This document shows, one piece after another, positions 42,229-56,795 of a stretch of DNA of 64,000 nt. A program made the translations under genes and the position numbers. A model generated the notes under the pieces. It made no database searches. It had not been told where the DNA came from and saw only the letters and a program-made list of their open reading frames with translations. The first letter of the stretch is position 1; each line of letters begins with the position of its first letter. This DNA comes from Isoetes taiwanensis (Eukaryota; Streptophyta; Lycopodiopsida; Isoetales; Isoetaceae), in contig JAJEKV010000111.1 of the NCBI GenBank assembly GCA_021234155.1, positions 876,968 through 940,967 on the forward strand, read 5' to 3'.

Positions 42229-43690
42229 CTAGCCTATATTTCCTTGAATTCTTTGCTTGAAGGTAAGACCTCTTCAATCTTTTTGCCGAAATCACTACAC
42301 AAGGTGGAGATGGCGTTGTAATGCACTCGAGTCTCCAATGGCCTGCGAGAGAGAGCATCAACAACCACATTTAACTTACCTGGCTTATATCAAGGTCATA
42401 CTCCTCAAGGAACTCCATCCATCGCCTTTGCCTCAAATTGAGTATGGTTGCATAAAAATATATTGGAGGCGATCTGTATCCAACTGGAATTTTCTACCAA
42501 ACAGGTAGTGCCTCATACAAAGAGCTTTTACTATGGCCAAGAGTTCTTGATCATTCGTTGGATAACGTTGCTTGACGTCATTCATCTTCTTAGAGTCATA
42601 GGCTATCACTCTTCCTTCTTGCATGAGAACTCCACCTGTTGCTAGCTTACTAGCATCAGTTGCTACAAGCTTATTCTTGCTTGAGTCTGGCAGGGTGAGC
42701 ACTGGTGCTATTGTCAAGACTTCCTTGAGCTTTTCAAAAGAAGCTTGAACACTCTCTAGCCAATGTTCCCCCCAATCTTTTACCTTGACATTCTTTGTGG
42801 ATGTCCACTTAGCAAAATCCCTTACAAACTTCCTGTAGTAGCTTGCTAACCCAAGAAAGCTTCTCACTTTGGAGACATTCTTCGGGGCCGGCCAATCTAC
42901 TATGGCTTCTATCTTTGCCGGGTCCGTCGCTATTCCTTTGGCTGACACAACATGTCCAAGGTACTCAACCTTGGTTGTAGCAAAATGGCACTTAGAAAGC
43001 TTGCCAAACAAGTGATGCCATCTTAGCTTCTCCAAGACTTTCCTTAAATGTGTTACGTGTTTTTCCATTGACTTGCTATAAATGAGGATGTCTTTGAAGA
43101 AGATGATGACGAATTCATCCAAGAACTCTTAAGATGTCGTTCATTAGCCTCATGAACATTCCTGGAGCATTTGATAAGTCGAAGGGCATAACTGTAAATT
43201 CGTAGTGCCCATACTGCGTTCTAAAGGCAGCCTTGTGAATGTCTTCTTCCTTGATTCTTATCTGATGGTATCTTGATCTCAAATCTATCTTAGAAAAGGT
43301 TGTTGCTCCTTGGAGTTGATCCATTAAGGTATCTGCCCTAGGCAAGGCGTATTTGTTCTTTCCCATATGCTTGTTTAACAGACGGTGGTCTGTTGCTCCT
43401 TCCTTTTCATAAAGAGAATGGATGACCCGAAGGGTGATACGCTTGCCTTGATGAATCCGAGCTCAAGCAGTTCTTGAAATTGCGTCTTGAGCTCAACTAG
43501 CTCTGGGGTACTCATCATGTAGGGGACCTTGCTAGTAGGCTTAGCGTCTGGTGCTAGTGTGATCTCACACTCCACGCCCATATAGGGTGGTAATTTACAA
43601 ATTTCATCCGAAAACACATAATGGAACTCCTTGATTAACCTTGCTACTGGCCTGGGCAGCTGATTCAAGCTCCCTTGTAAACAATAAAAA
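42229..43690 (-). pseudogene. Ty3/gypsy reverse transcriptase-RNase H (5' part of the split pol)
   Basis: Minus-strand blocks in order: [51 protein letters not shown] (RT start), a frameshift, [60 protein letters not shown], a stop, VIIFFKDILIYSKSMEKHV, KLSKCHFATTKVEYLGHVVS, FLGLASYYRKFVRDFAKWTS, then RNase H: LVATDASKLATGGVLMQEGR and YPTNDQELLAIVKAL. The YxDD box reads FFKD, so the RT is dead. RNase H continues to 42229, where the DNA transposon interrupts; integrase resumes at 20618. Direction and order leave no doubt that both halves are one element. Confidence 0.9.
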
Positions 43691-45040
43691 TCTGAATTCA
43701 ACCTAGCAAGAGCCATGGAAAGTCTGCTCCTTTTGGTTGGGGAAGAAGCAACATCCAGAACATTCCAAGAAACCAGCTTCATAATGCATGGGGGTTTGGT
43801 GGCCGGTGTTCCAAATCTCCATGGAGTCACTATTAGCACATGATGCTTCCACTTGATCAACCCAGGCCAGTTCAGATGATGCAGAAAGGGTTGTAACAAT
43901 GGTAGCCACTGCTGGTTCAGCTGGAGTAGCACATTCAGCAAGAAGAGATTGTCAGGTGCAATAGTGTTTCTCCGAGGGGCAAATCTTTTCATATGAGGGA
44001 TGGACCACTCACCATGAGATGATTTCAATCGTTCCTATTTGCGAGCGATGACTGCAAGCCTCTCACATTGCTCATCAGAAAGAGCAGCTTGGGACGCAGA
44101 GGAGGGGAGGAGAGGAAGGAAGAGGAGCAGGAATGGACACAGGAGCAGTGGCAGGTTGGCTAGAACCCGAAGCTGCCAGATTAGAGAGGGAGCAAAGGAA
44201 GATGGAGACACTTGGCCATGGGCTGCAGATGCTGCAGGAGTAAAGGGAGGTGTTCTTCTAACGCGAAAACTAGAGAATGCCTCAACATCAGGAAACATGT
44301 CTACAAGCTCAAGACCATTAAGTAACGACAAACTATATTTGAAGAATAGTGGACCATTTTTGACATCAACAGATTTTGGGAGAGATGCGCCAGCTAGAAG
44401 AGAGATACAAATACGAGGACCATTCACAGTAGAATAAGCAAGATGGAGAGCCAAGCCACTAGCAATAGCCATTATGAACTCTGGAACTTGCAACTCAATA
44501 GGAAATTCTTCCAAGGCAAACCAGCATGGCATCCGAACCCCGCTCTACCAGCTTATCAACCGCTATGGGAAGACCCAAACATGATCAGGAAATAATTGTT
44601 TTGCTTGTCAATGACCTTCAGAGACTTATGCTGAGAAGGCAAAAATCCAACAGAGGTAGATGAAAAATGGAAAGCACGAGGACTGGGATGTATAGGAGAA
44701 TAAGGACCCACAGTTGTAGCAAACGAGGAAGCATTGAGAGGCGGGAATTGTTGCAAATTAGCAGATGCATTAGCAGATGGATGTGCAAAAGCAAGAGGAT
44801 TGAGACGTGAGTTAGGAGGCAAGGCAGGAGGAATTATAGAAGCACCAGATTTTATAGGAAAGGCAAAAATAGAAGAGAAAGCAACAGAAGGATATTCTAG
44901 TGCCATAGAAGCAGAAGAAATAACAACTGAGGAAGACATATCAAGGTTAACCACAGACGCCGAAATGGGAAACCCCAAATCCGACACTGATTTCGATGTT
45001 GGGCTGCCTGATGCCATACACCGCTAGAAAGCTTACAGTC
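43691..45040 (-). pseudogene. plant L1-type LINE: ORF1 (DUF4283-like) and start of endonuclease
   Basis: Minus strand: a frame starting MASGSPTSKSVSDLG with Ser/Ala/Pro-rich sequence, then PCWFALEEFPIELQVPEFIM, ... GPRICISLLAGASLPKSVDV and KNGPLFFKYSLSLL, the W-x-P...RIC-V...P pattern of DUF4283 in plant LINE ORF1. Downstream MKLVSWNVLDVASSPTKRSR and LNSDFYCLQ match the N-terminus of L1 apurinic-like endonucleases (MKIISWNVRG...CLQE). Right after CLQ the sequence becomes gypsy pol (GSLNQLPRPVARL). The rest of the endonuclease, the RT and the 3' tail are absent. Confidence 0.75.
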
Positions 45041-45467
45041 CGAGCTTTCCAACGCACTAAAAATCGTTCAAATCCGACACCAGGAAGAGATATGCACGGA
45101 AATGGCAGGCGACGCTTCACATGGTGCCTAAGGATGGTGCCTCAACTAAATGGTCGTCCTTCCTATATAATTGTATTGCCTTTTCGATTGCACGCTCAAG
45201 ATGTCTACAGTCTGGAACTGCCTTTAAGAATAGGCTGCCTCACCTTAGGAAGGATTGGAAACTGCGTTGTTCCAAGAAAGTTATCTTGTTGAGATGGCTT
45301 GTCTTAAACCAAAACCTTAAAACCAATGGGTATGTAGCTTCCTATAATCCTCGGGTATCAGACAAATGTCATTAGGTTATGGAGCAGCAGAGTCCTCCAA
45401 TCACGTATTCATGTGTCCGTGGCTAGTTCCCCATTAATCATGGATAAGGAATCTATTCAGGGGCCCT
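45041..45467. other. unassigned retroelement DNA before an LTR remnant
   Basis: Contains a plus-strand frame with ALEL-type residues and the words LMDKESIQGPC just before the LTR-like start at 45468. It may be the degraded end of a pol or a LINE flank. No motif supports a gene. Confidence 0.3.
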
Positions 45468-46430
45468 GTGATGTTCCACATATTTACTCGGCATACGTAT
45501 AAATATCATGACATGTCACCATGGGTATTTTGGGGCCATTATGGATTAAATTAAAGGGTTTAAGTTAACTATGTCAAAATGTAAGCTAATTAAGCTAAAT
45601 AATCACTAAATGCCTAGCTAAGTATTATTAATTAGTATAATTAGACCACTACGGAGAGGCTACCTGGACCAACTTGATTGGCCTAGGGTACTTGTCCATC
45701 TGAAAGGCAAGCAAATTGGCCTCCAATCCCAATTCTGCTCCAACCCCAATTTGGTGAAGGAGGAGCTGCTTGTTCATCCCTAATCAGGCCAGCTATATGG
45801 AAACCTTAAAAGATAATGGCTCTAGCCAAGACACAAAGCTTGAGCTTCTAGCTAACCCTTGTATGTGGAGATGTATGATTAATCTCTATTTCATGCTCTA
45901 ATTGAAGTTATGGATGGATGCATGTATGATGGTTGTTCTCTTTTCGTTCATCCTGTGTTTGCGGGAATTAAGGGGGTGTTGAGACCTAAAGGCCAGCTAG
46001 CAATAGAGATGCTCCTAGTTATAACCCCTTAAAACCCGTTACTGTGGTATGTGCACAAGAACCCACTTGGCTGTGGTGCTATGCCAAGATTGAACACCAT
46101 ACAATGAACATGATGGTGAAGTGGAGGTGGAGCTCTATCTAAGCGTGGCTACTGGGGCTCCTATAGTGTGCTAGGCTTATAGTCAGTCACTACATGTGGG
46201 CCAGGTATGGATATGCGTGTGGGCTCGCTAGGTGCAGTGAGCTGATCTATAGATTTAGGGGGGTAAGTCGGGTACGGATGCATGGGCGCCAGTGGTGCCA
46301 CCATCCTCTAGCCACCATGGAACCATTGTGGTCTGGGAAGGGATCCGTCCCTATCCTGCCTCATCGGATCTGAGAGATGCAACCTTGAGGGTAAAGACAT
46401 GCTAGACCCTAGCAAATAAATGAAATTCTA
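45468..46430 (+). mobile_element. LTR remnant related to the LTR at 1633-3414
   Basis: Starts TGTGATGTTCCACATATTTA, compare TGTGACGTTCCCTGGAAATA on the minus strand at 3414. Collinear words follow: TTAGACCACTAC/TTAGACTAATTACC, CTACCTGGACCAACTTGATT/CCACCTGGCCCAATCGATT, TGTGCACAAGAACCCACTTG, GTAAGTC...CGGATGC, CTAGCCACCATGGAACCA. The end near 46430 is not clear and no PBS is seen. An old solo or truncated LTR. Confidence 0.6.
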
Positions 46431-46985
46431 GCACTTTTTAGCACTTTTTAGCACTTTTGTTTGGCTTCTCGACCCGTCCAAAAAAATCCATGAAGGGCAG
46501 AAGGGCTCTCTTTTGTTTTCTTTGAAGGGTGAGGTAGCTCTCAAGGTGAGTGTAGTCAATTTCATTTTTGCTATTCTTTCATAATCTGCATCATTTTATT
46601 GATGTGTATATATAATTATTATGAATTCGAGTTCAAGAATCTGCTTCCTGGCCGTTCCATCCTAGCCTATTGAATTAAAGTTGTAGAGGCATGGAGGATT
46701 TTGTAATTGTTATGGCATGGTTCATGGAAGAACTTCTAAATAGAAACATGTTGCAGAAGTTTAATGCCTAGTTTTTCCATATGCCAGCATTTTAGGCTAA
46801 AATGATCAATCTCTGCATTCTAGACCGAATGATCTTATTTGCACAAAATATGTTTATATCTAAAAAATCCCAGCATTTCTAGAACCAAGCAATGTAAATG
46901 TTACCATGTCCTCTACAATTTGCATGCTTTGAAAACTATCTTTGGATTAAATTTTGATGCCTCTATTTAATTTGGTATACATCAA
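46431..46985. other. intergenic, short tandem word only
   Basis: Holds a triplicated TTAGCACTTT at 46430-46460 and otherwise AT-rich DNA without a gene. Confidence 0.5.
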
Positions 46986-47310
46986 TTATACTGTCCTTCT
47001 TAATGGTGTCTTGGATTTCTAAACAACTGATTGTTTAAGTAGGTTAACATATTCTTCGAAGCAAGGGTTGCTTTATTTCTTCAAGGAGCAAGGTGACAAC
47101 TATTATGAAATGAATTTCAAATAATTATGTTGTCCTTTCTGATGGCGTTTCAACTTGTTGTGCAACAAATTGCTTAAGCAAGTTAACAGATTTGTTGAAG
47201 CAAGGATCGATTTATTCCGTCGAGGAACTAGATGATTCATTTCATAATATAGCTCCTTCAAGGAGCTTAATTCATTTCATAATATAGTTCATTCAAGGAG
47301 CCAGGTTCAT
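46986..47310. repeat. about 130-bp diverged tandem repeat (left part)
   Basis: Units share TGTCCTTYYTKATGGYGTYT, TGTGCAACAAATTGCTTAAG, CAAGTTAACAGATT, GAAGCAAGGRTYG, TTCAAGGAGCMAGGTGACAA and CTATTATGAAATGAATTTCA. Two units lie here. A third unit lies at 48436-48600, beyond an intervening segment of about 1.1 kb. Confidence 0.7.
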
Positions 47311-48417
47311 TCCTTATCGGGTTTTTCCTTATCTTTGATTTTTGACCATTGATCTTTGGAATATTCTCTGTTCTGTGCCAAATCGAAGGCCATTAAATTT
47401 TTTGCCAATAATTCGCCCGCCAGTTACAATGGTCCAAATGCCACACATGGTTAGAAGATTAAAAAAAAAAAAGAAGAAGGTCTGCGTGCCTCTGCTGGCA
47501 TCGATTGCAGATGGCAACGCAAGCCGGAGCCAAGGCCATGAGATTCGGCCATAAGATTCGAAGCTCCAGGCTACTCCAACAAATCTATACCAATCCAGCT
47601 ACTCCAATCCGGCTACTCAGCCCCAATCCGGCTACTCCAGCAAATGCAAAACTCAAGAAGAAAAACCCAGCAAAACTGAAGAAGTAAAACCAAAGGCATG
47701 CCGAAATCCAAGAAAAACCGAAGGCATGCCAGAGCCTTCGCCACCGAACACAATCGACCATAGCCCAACCAAAATTATACTGGACTTCGAGCCATCTTGG
47801 GCCGGAATGCCCTAACATTCAGAAGTCGGATTCTGACCTCAGGCCACAGATCTTCACTTATAAAAATGAACCCCTCTGCCTTACTCCGGCCTGTCCTGCT
47901 CTGCTCGCAACTCAGACCACGGTTGCCACAATCCTCCTGCCTCGATTCCGACCTCAGGCCACAGATCTTCGCTTACAAAAACAAACAAGCCCTCGTCTGA
48001 ATTGAATTCACTCTAAAAACAAAGACTGTGACCATCGGCCCTGCCCCTTCCCCATCCTTGTCCGTCCACAATTTCTCTGACTGATTCCAATGTCTACACA
48101 AATCGACGGCGCAATCCATGGCGCTCCAGTTAGTTGCTCCAACAGCACGCACTCCACCCGATTAGATAGGCATGCCCCCATGACCTGTCCACCCAATCTC
48201 GAAGCACTGTCCAATCCTTCCTCCTTCTATCTATAAACCATGCACTCAGAAATCCAGGTCCCAGCAAGCAGCTCCTTCCAATTCCCTCCCGGCAAGCTCG
48301 AACTTCTCCAAAAAATACCACATAGATACGATTTCGCATACATACCGCCCCAAAATCTAGGCCAAACCATCCGTGAGATACCCTCCCCAAATACCAAACA
48401 AAATAATTAGAACATTA
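47311..48417. other. segment splitting the 130-bp repeat; internal 114-bp duplication
   Basis: Probably an insertion. It contains an A12 run at 47460, three copies of CCAATCCGGCTACTC (47595-47640) and a duplicated block, TTCYGACCTCAGGCCACAGA followed by TCTTCRCTTAYAAAAA (47831 and 47947). Open frames on both strands overlap and none shows a family signature. Confidence 0.45.
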
Positions 48418-48455
48418 TTGAAATTCATTTCATAATATTATGAAATGAATTTCAA
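48418..48455. repeat. 38-bp perfect palindrome
   Basis: TTGAAATTCATTTCATAAT followed immediately by its exact reverse complement ATTATGAAATGAATTTCAA, with no loop. The right half belongs to the 130-bp repeat; the left half is its inverted start. Cruciform-prone and likely the scar of an inversion or insertion. Confidence 0.9.
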
Positions 48456-48600
48456 TTAATTAAGTTGTCATTTTTAATGGTGTTTTAGCTTGTTGTGCAA
48501 CAGATTGTTTAAGCAAGTTCACAGCCAAGCAAGGGTTGGCTTCTTCAAGGAGCCAGGTGACAACTATTATGCAATGAATTTCAACATCTTTGATGCTACA
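48436..48600. repeat. 130-bp repeat, third unit
   Basis: ATTATGAAATGAATTTCAAT, TAAGTTGTCATTTTTAATGG, CTTGTTGTGCAACAGATTGT, TTAAGCAAGTTCACAG, GGAGCCAGGTGACAACTATT match the units at 46986-47310. Confidence 0.7.
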
Positions 48601-49260
48601 TATATAATCTTCTTTGGCCACATTTTTTATGCTAGCTAGATTTTTGTTGTTCATTTGGAAATTTTAGGCTGCTTCAAATGCAACACTAAAGCATAACTTG
48701 TAAATTGAGAGATGTTTACGTCACGAGAAACGGTACTTTTTTCTTTACACAAGAATGGATGATAAGATGTCTTATATGTTCTTAGAGCTTTATGATTCTG
48801 TTAAGGGTCTGCTGAAGGTATAATGGAATAAATGTATGGATAGAGTATATGGCAGAGGTAATAATGTGTTAGTAGGTTTGATGGATTAGAATGTATGGTT
48901 AGAGCTGCAGTAATTCTCTGGGCAATGGTTAACATGCTCTAGCATGGTTCCACGTCAATTTGGCAAGAAAACTAAAATGCATGGGGTTCTATAGCTGCTT
49001 TAGATGTGCTAAATTTCTTTTGTAGTGGATGAGTGTGATTTGCAAGTCTGTATTAGATGTCGGGTCTATTGCACCTTTCTGATAAGAATTCTACCTTCAA
49101 TACGTATTAGCTTGAATAATTTTTTCAACTTCCTATTGGCAATAACAAGGAGGAATTCCACATCCTTAGAGGTTTATCCAACAATGGCCACCAATCTTGG
49201 GCGATCAAGAAGAGGGATGTCAGGCCACAAGAATTTGAAATGGTATGGAAGTCCCATCTT
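48601..49260. other. intergenic, nothing recognised
   Basis: AT-rich with only short frames on both strands. No motif or repeat that I can support. Confidence 0.5.
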
Positions 49261-50690
49261 TGTGGTGGTAAACTGTATGTTTCGCAAATCCAGCCACAAT
49301 TGAAGAGGAGCTGCATGATCTCATCTTTCGAGTGTACCAAAAAGGCCTTAAAAATTCAGAAGTGAGAACATTGTTTGCCCGAGCTTTTGCATGGTCGCAT
49401 ACCGTCTGCGCCTAGGCTGCACCAAATGCTTACAGGGTAGATTGGACAGAATTTGTAGCAGAGTCCCTAAAGTGCTCCAATGATAACAATAAGCGCAGAT
49501 GTGGTCCAATAGTAGACTATTTTAAGGGCGACATTAGCATGATCACTTGTGCGATGAAGCTTCTTTTTACTATAAAATTGAGGTCGAGCACACATTATGT
49601 GAGAAAGAGCAATAACTACTCCAAATTGAAGGCAGCTTAGTTGGCTTCGACAAACTGTTAGAATCTTTAGTTGCAATGCAGAAGAAAAGAAGAAAGATTA
49701 CTTGGATTTAGAAGCGACCTTTGCTGGTGATGGTGATTTTACTATTGCAAAAAATGGGGGAGAGGTGCATCTCAAAGATAAGTTGCACAAAATCAACAAT
49801 TGTTCGTCTTTTTGGAATTGTAAGAGCAAGCATATTACAAGTTTGCAGCAGCTACATAAGGCGAAAAAAAGGCTGGCGCCAACCGTGAGCAACTATAAGA
49901 TGCCTGAAGGCCAGAAAGCTTGTGAAGTCTGTAGATTGGCCTTCAGACAGGAGTATCAGTTTTTGTTAGTTTATCTTGCAATCACACTTACCATGTTTGC
50001 TGTTTTCATACTGTAGCGCGCAACCTACAATGCGTGGTTGATGCATGCAAGATGTCTATTCCTAGTGCTTTGTTACAAGAACTAGGTTTGTATTGCCAGG
50101 AAACTTGTGGAGAGAGTGATGATGACAGCTGCATGGAAGAAAAGGAGGAAAGCCAGGTAAAACACATTGTGGAGAGAGTGGCAAAAGTGCAACTTTTGAG
50201 AGGTATATAATTCCTAAAGGAACAGGACCAAAAGGTTCAACTCGAGTTATAGTAGCAACCATTAGAAGCCATTCAAGCAAATGAGTGAATAACACCTTTG
50301 ATTTAGAACATAAAGGTAAACTTGCTACTGAATATTAAAAAAATATTTTGGTTTTTTTAGTTTTTATATCCATATTTCTGATATCCTGCAAATATAGTTG
50401 GAGATAGGACATGCATGCCAAGTCAGAGGAACTTCATTCACTCGCCTCCAACTCATTTTCATCCTGGCAACATAAGTAATTCTTTTTATAGGGCCATTTG
50501 CTTTTATTGTATCTCTCCATATTTTTGCTATAATGTGTACAGTCTAGGAACGTGAAAGCCAAGTGTTTTGTTGATTTTAGATCCACTGCTTGTAAGGACA
50601 TCACAAGAAAGGCATGCTCAGACGATGAAGAAGTAAGTCTTGGGGATGACCTTACGCTTGATGACTGGTTGCGGAAGAAATAGGTAGCAT
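49261..50690 (+). pseudogene. decayed unidentified gene
   Basis: Several collinear plus-strand pieces look like real coding sequence: FANPATIEEELHDLIFRVYQ with KGLKNSEVRTLFARAFA; KCSNDNNKRRCGPIVDYFKG; DLEATFAGDGDFTIAKNGGE; YKMPEGQKACEVCRLAFRQE; CVVDACKMSIPSALLQELGL with YCQETCGESDDDS; and a clean C-terminus CSDDEEVSLGDDLTLDDWLR with KK and a stop at about 50684. They fall in different frames with stops between, so introns, frameshifts or both are involved. Cys/His-rich and acidic composition may indicate another transposase or a nuclear protein. Not identified. Confidence 0.4.
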
Positions 50691-54300
<3,610 letters not shown>

Positions 54301-54847
54301 CCACGTCATCTGCCTAGTCAGCGCATGAGGCCACGTCAGGAAAATGATAAGGATCCCACCCTCCCGTCAGAGCCGTCGGGCTGACGGCTTCAAACGTCAC
54401 AGTCTAAATAATGGACGGAATTCCCTTGTGTTCCTTCTGAGCAGCGGGCTGGCTATGGTGGCATACGGCGAGCTGCTCTAAGTCCGGCATTTTTCATACA
54501 GATTTTGCATTGCGCCGTCTTAACATCCTGGTATCTCGCCTTCTTCACGACGCCTTTCTATGGCGCTTACAAGCTCTCGGTGCTAATATTTCTGCACTTT
54601 CCCAGCAAAACGCACATTTTTGAACCGTTTTAGGTTTGTGCTTTCTAGTTTTTTTTCATTCTCGGTATCTGGTTCGTTGATCGGGATGAAATTGCAACTG
54701 TTTCAAGGATTTTGTGTTGTAATTGCGTTCTAAATCCGGGGTATAGTACAAATACGATGGATGAGCTTATAAAGCCCTGCCTGTACTTTTTCAAGCAGTT
54801 GCGGAAACATCATAAGTGTGTTCTTTAACGTTTCTCCTCGTTTGAGG
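54301..54847 (+). promoter_or_regulatory. upstream region and 5' UTR of the carrier gene
   Basis: Composition turns GC-richer about 500 bp before the start codon. CTAAATAATG at about 54404 is a weak TATA-like candidate, and two inverted-looking GTCAG/CTGACGG and CGTCACAG motifs lie just upstream. An ATG at 54757 opens a short frame, a possible upstream ORF. Transcription start not determined. Confidence 0.35.
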
Positions 54848-56271
54848 ATGAACCCTATACATGCCGTCCCAGCTTCGCATTCTGAGACACTACTGGCTCG
54901 ATCAAGGAAAGCCCAGTTTGCAGCATTTGACTTTGCAGGAAACCATCATGAGGAAGGGGATCGGGTAGCTCTGCAGCAAGAAGTATGGGCTAATTTCCCA
55001 AAAGATCTTGTTGCTGGTGCACTGATGGGAGGTGTTGCTCATACCATTGTTGCTCCAATTGAAAGGGCAAAGCTTCTTTTACAAACGCAAGAGAGCAATA
55101 TGGTCATAATGGATGGAAAGCAGCATCGATACAAAGGCATGTTTGACTGTATATGGAGAATCGCGAAAGACGAGGGAGTCTTATCACTATGGAGGGGTAA
55201 TGGAAGCAGTGTTTTGCGATATTATCCATCACTTGCACTGAACTTTGCCTTTAAGGTTAGTTTTGAAGCTCTTTTGACATTTTATCATTCCTAATTATTG
55301 AGCCAATTTGAAGGTCAAGGAGTCTTTGATCTCATTCTCTCTCTCTTTTATGCTTCTTTTGATAAAAGCTCCATGTCATGATTACCATAGAAATTTTATT
55401 CATGGTGGCCCAGAGGAATCTTGTTGGATCTGCATTATATTTGTATTTACTTTTGTTGCTTTTATTTGTAAGATATTTACTATTGTAGATAGAAAACAGT
55501 GAAGATCTCCTCTTTTTATTCTTTCCTAAGTAATTATTACTGTCATGTGCGTATTACTTCCATATAAAGTAACAGTATCAGGCAGACAGTTTTAAAGTAG
55601 CCTTACCAGCAATTTTTATGATGCAGGATCTGTACAGGACTATTCTTTTAACAGGCAAAAGGACTGAAGGAGATATTTTATCACGAGCACCTAGCAATTT
55701 TTTGGCTGGAGCAGCTGCTGGCTGTACTAGTTTAGTCTTTGTTTACCCTCTTGACATCGCACATACGAGATTAGCAGCTGATATTGGGCGCACTGAGTCT
55801 AGGCAATTTAAAGGCATTTTCCATTTTATGAGAACAATTTACCAAAAAGATGGCTTTAGAGGTCTGTATAAAGGTCTTCCAGCATCCATTCATGGGATGG
55901 TTGTGCACAGGAGTGTATACTTTGGAGGCTTTGATACAGCAAAGGACATTTTGTCAAAGGGGGAACAGCATATTCCGTTTTGGAAGAGGTGGTTAGTAGC
56001 TCAAGTAGCTACTACTTCCGCAGGACTGATTTCCTATCCTCTGGACACAGTGCGCCATCGCATGATGATGCAGGCAGGAAGGGAAAAGAAGATGTACTCA
56101 AACACACTAGACTGTTGGAAGAAAATTTACCAATTAGAGGGAGTCACTTCCTTCTACCGTGGAGCTATGTCTAACATGTTTAGAGGTACTGGCGCCGCTT
56201 TAATCCTTGTGTTATATGATGAGCTTAAATATCTAATGCACCGAGCTGGTTTAGAGCATAAGAAGGAATAA
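54848..56271 (+). CDS. plasma-membrane adenine nucleotide transporter (PM-ANT1-like), two exons
   Basis: Mitochondrial-carrier-family protein. Exon 1 54848-55255, intron 55256-55626 (AAG|GTTAGT ... ATGCAG|GAT, phase 0), exon 2 55627-56271; 350 residues from ATG 54848. Three carrier repeats with PxD/ExxK/R motifs: APIERAKLLLQTQ, YPLDIAHTRLAAD and YPLDTVRHRMMMQAG; repeat ends show RYKGMFDCIWRIAKDEG, FKGIFHFMRTIYQKDGFRGL and YSNTLDCWKKIYQLEGVTSF. The ADP/ATP-carrier signature RRRMMM reads RHRMMM. By remembered similarity (VAPIERAKLLLQTQESN, LDIAHTRLAADIG, YRGLPAS, CWKKIY) it is closest to Arabidopsis PM-ANT1, an ATP exporter of the plasma membrane, rather than mitochondrial AAC or ER-ANT1; its length is near the usual 330. 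All frames are intact. The only apparently functional host gene in the window. Confidence 0.92.
55256..55626 (+). other. intron of the PM-ANT1-like gene
   Basis: 371 bp, GT-AG, phase 0, T-rich. Splicing joins NFAFK to DLYRTILL, restoring the carrier consensus (LNF..KDLY). Confidence 0.92.
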
Positions 56272-56795
56272 GATATATTTGGTAAACAGTTCTAGTTGCA
56301 TTTCTGGCAGTTCATGTGTGTATATTGTTCTCTTGTAAGTGGTCATGCTTTGCGCACCAGTTCAGAAGGATTTTTTGAAATTCTATTAATCTTCTCTGTC
56401 ACTTGACATGCATTCGTTGACAGCAACAGGTCTTTGTTGGATCCAAGCTTGATATTGGATGTAAATTTTGATGTTCGTCTGTAAATATTAGTTGGCAAGA
56501 ATGATTTCCTTAAATGGATTTTATGTTGCTGCTTTTTGTGATTAAGACAGGTTCATCTACATTACTAATAGACACAATCAATTGACTTGATATATGAAAT
56601 GAAATGTATTTATATTTTGCTTTCTGCCATTGACACAAGGTTGTGGTCATGACTTTGTATGTCGGTCTGGGTTCCTAGCATTTGGACGCACCTCAGCCTA
56701 TTCATAAGGAATGGAGATGAGATGCACCAGGACCTAGTTTGTCACCATTCTACTTTGTCCTGGTTCTTGGCGGTTTGGTTACAGTGTAGTAGATG

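Noticed and set aside
44039-45027. Plus-strand frames opposite the LINE ORF1
   Set aside because: Antisense shadows; the minus strand carries the DUF4283-like pattern.
54818-54847. Upstream start of the carrier gene at 54818
   Set aside because: The codon there is GTG; the first ATG in frame is 54848 and the extra residues are not carrier-like.
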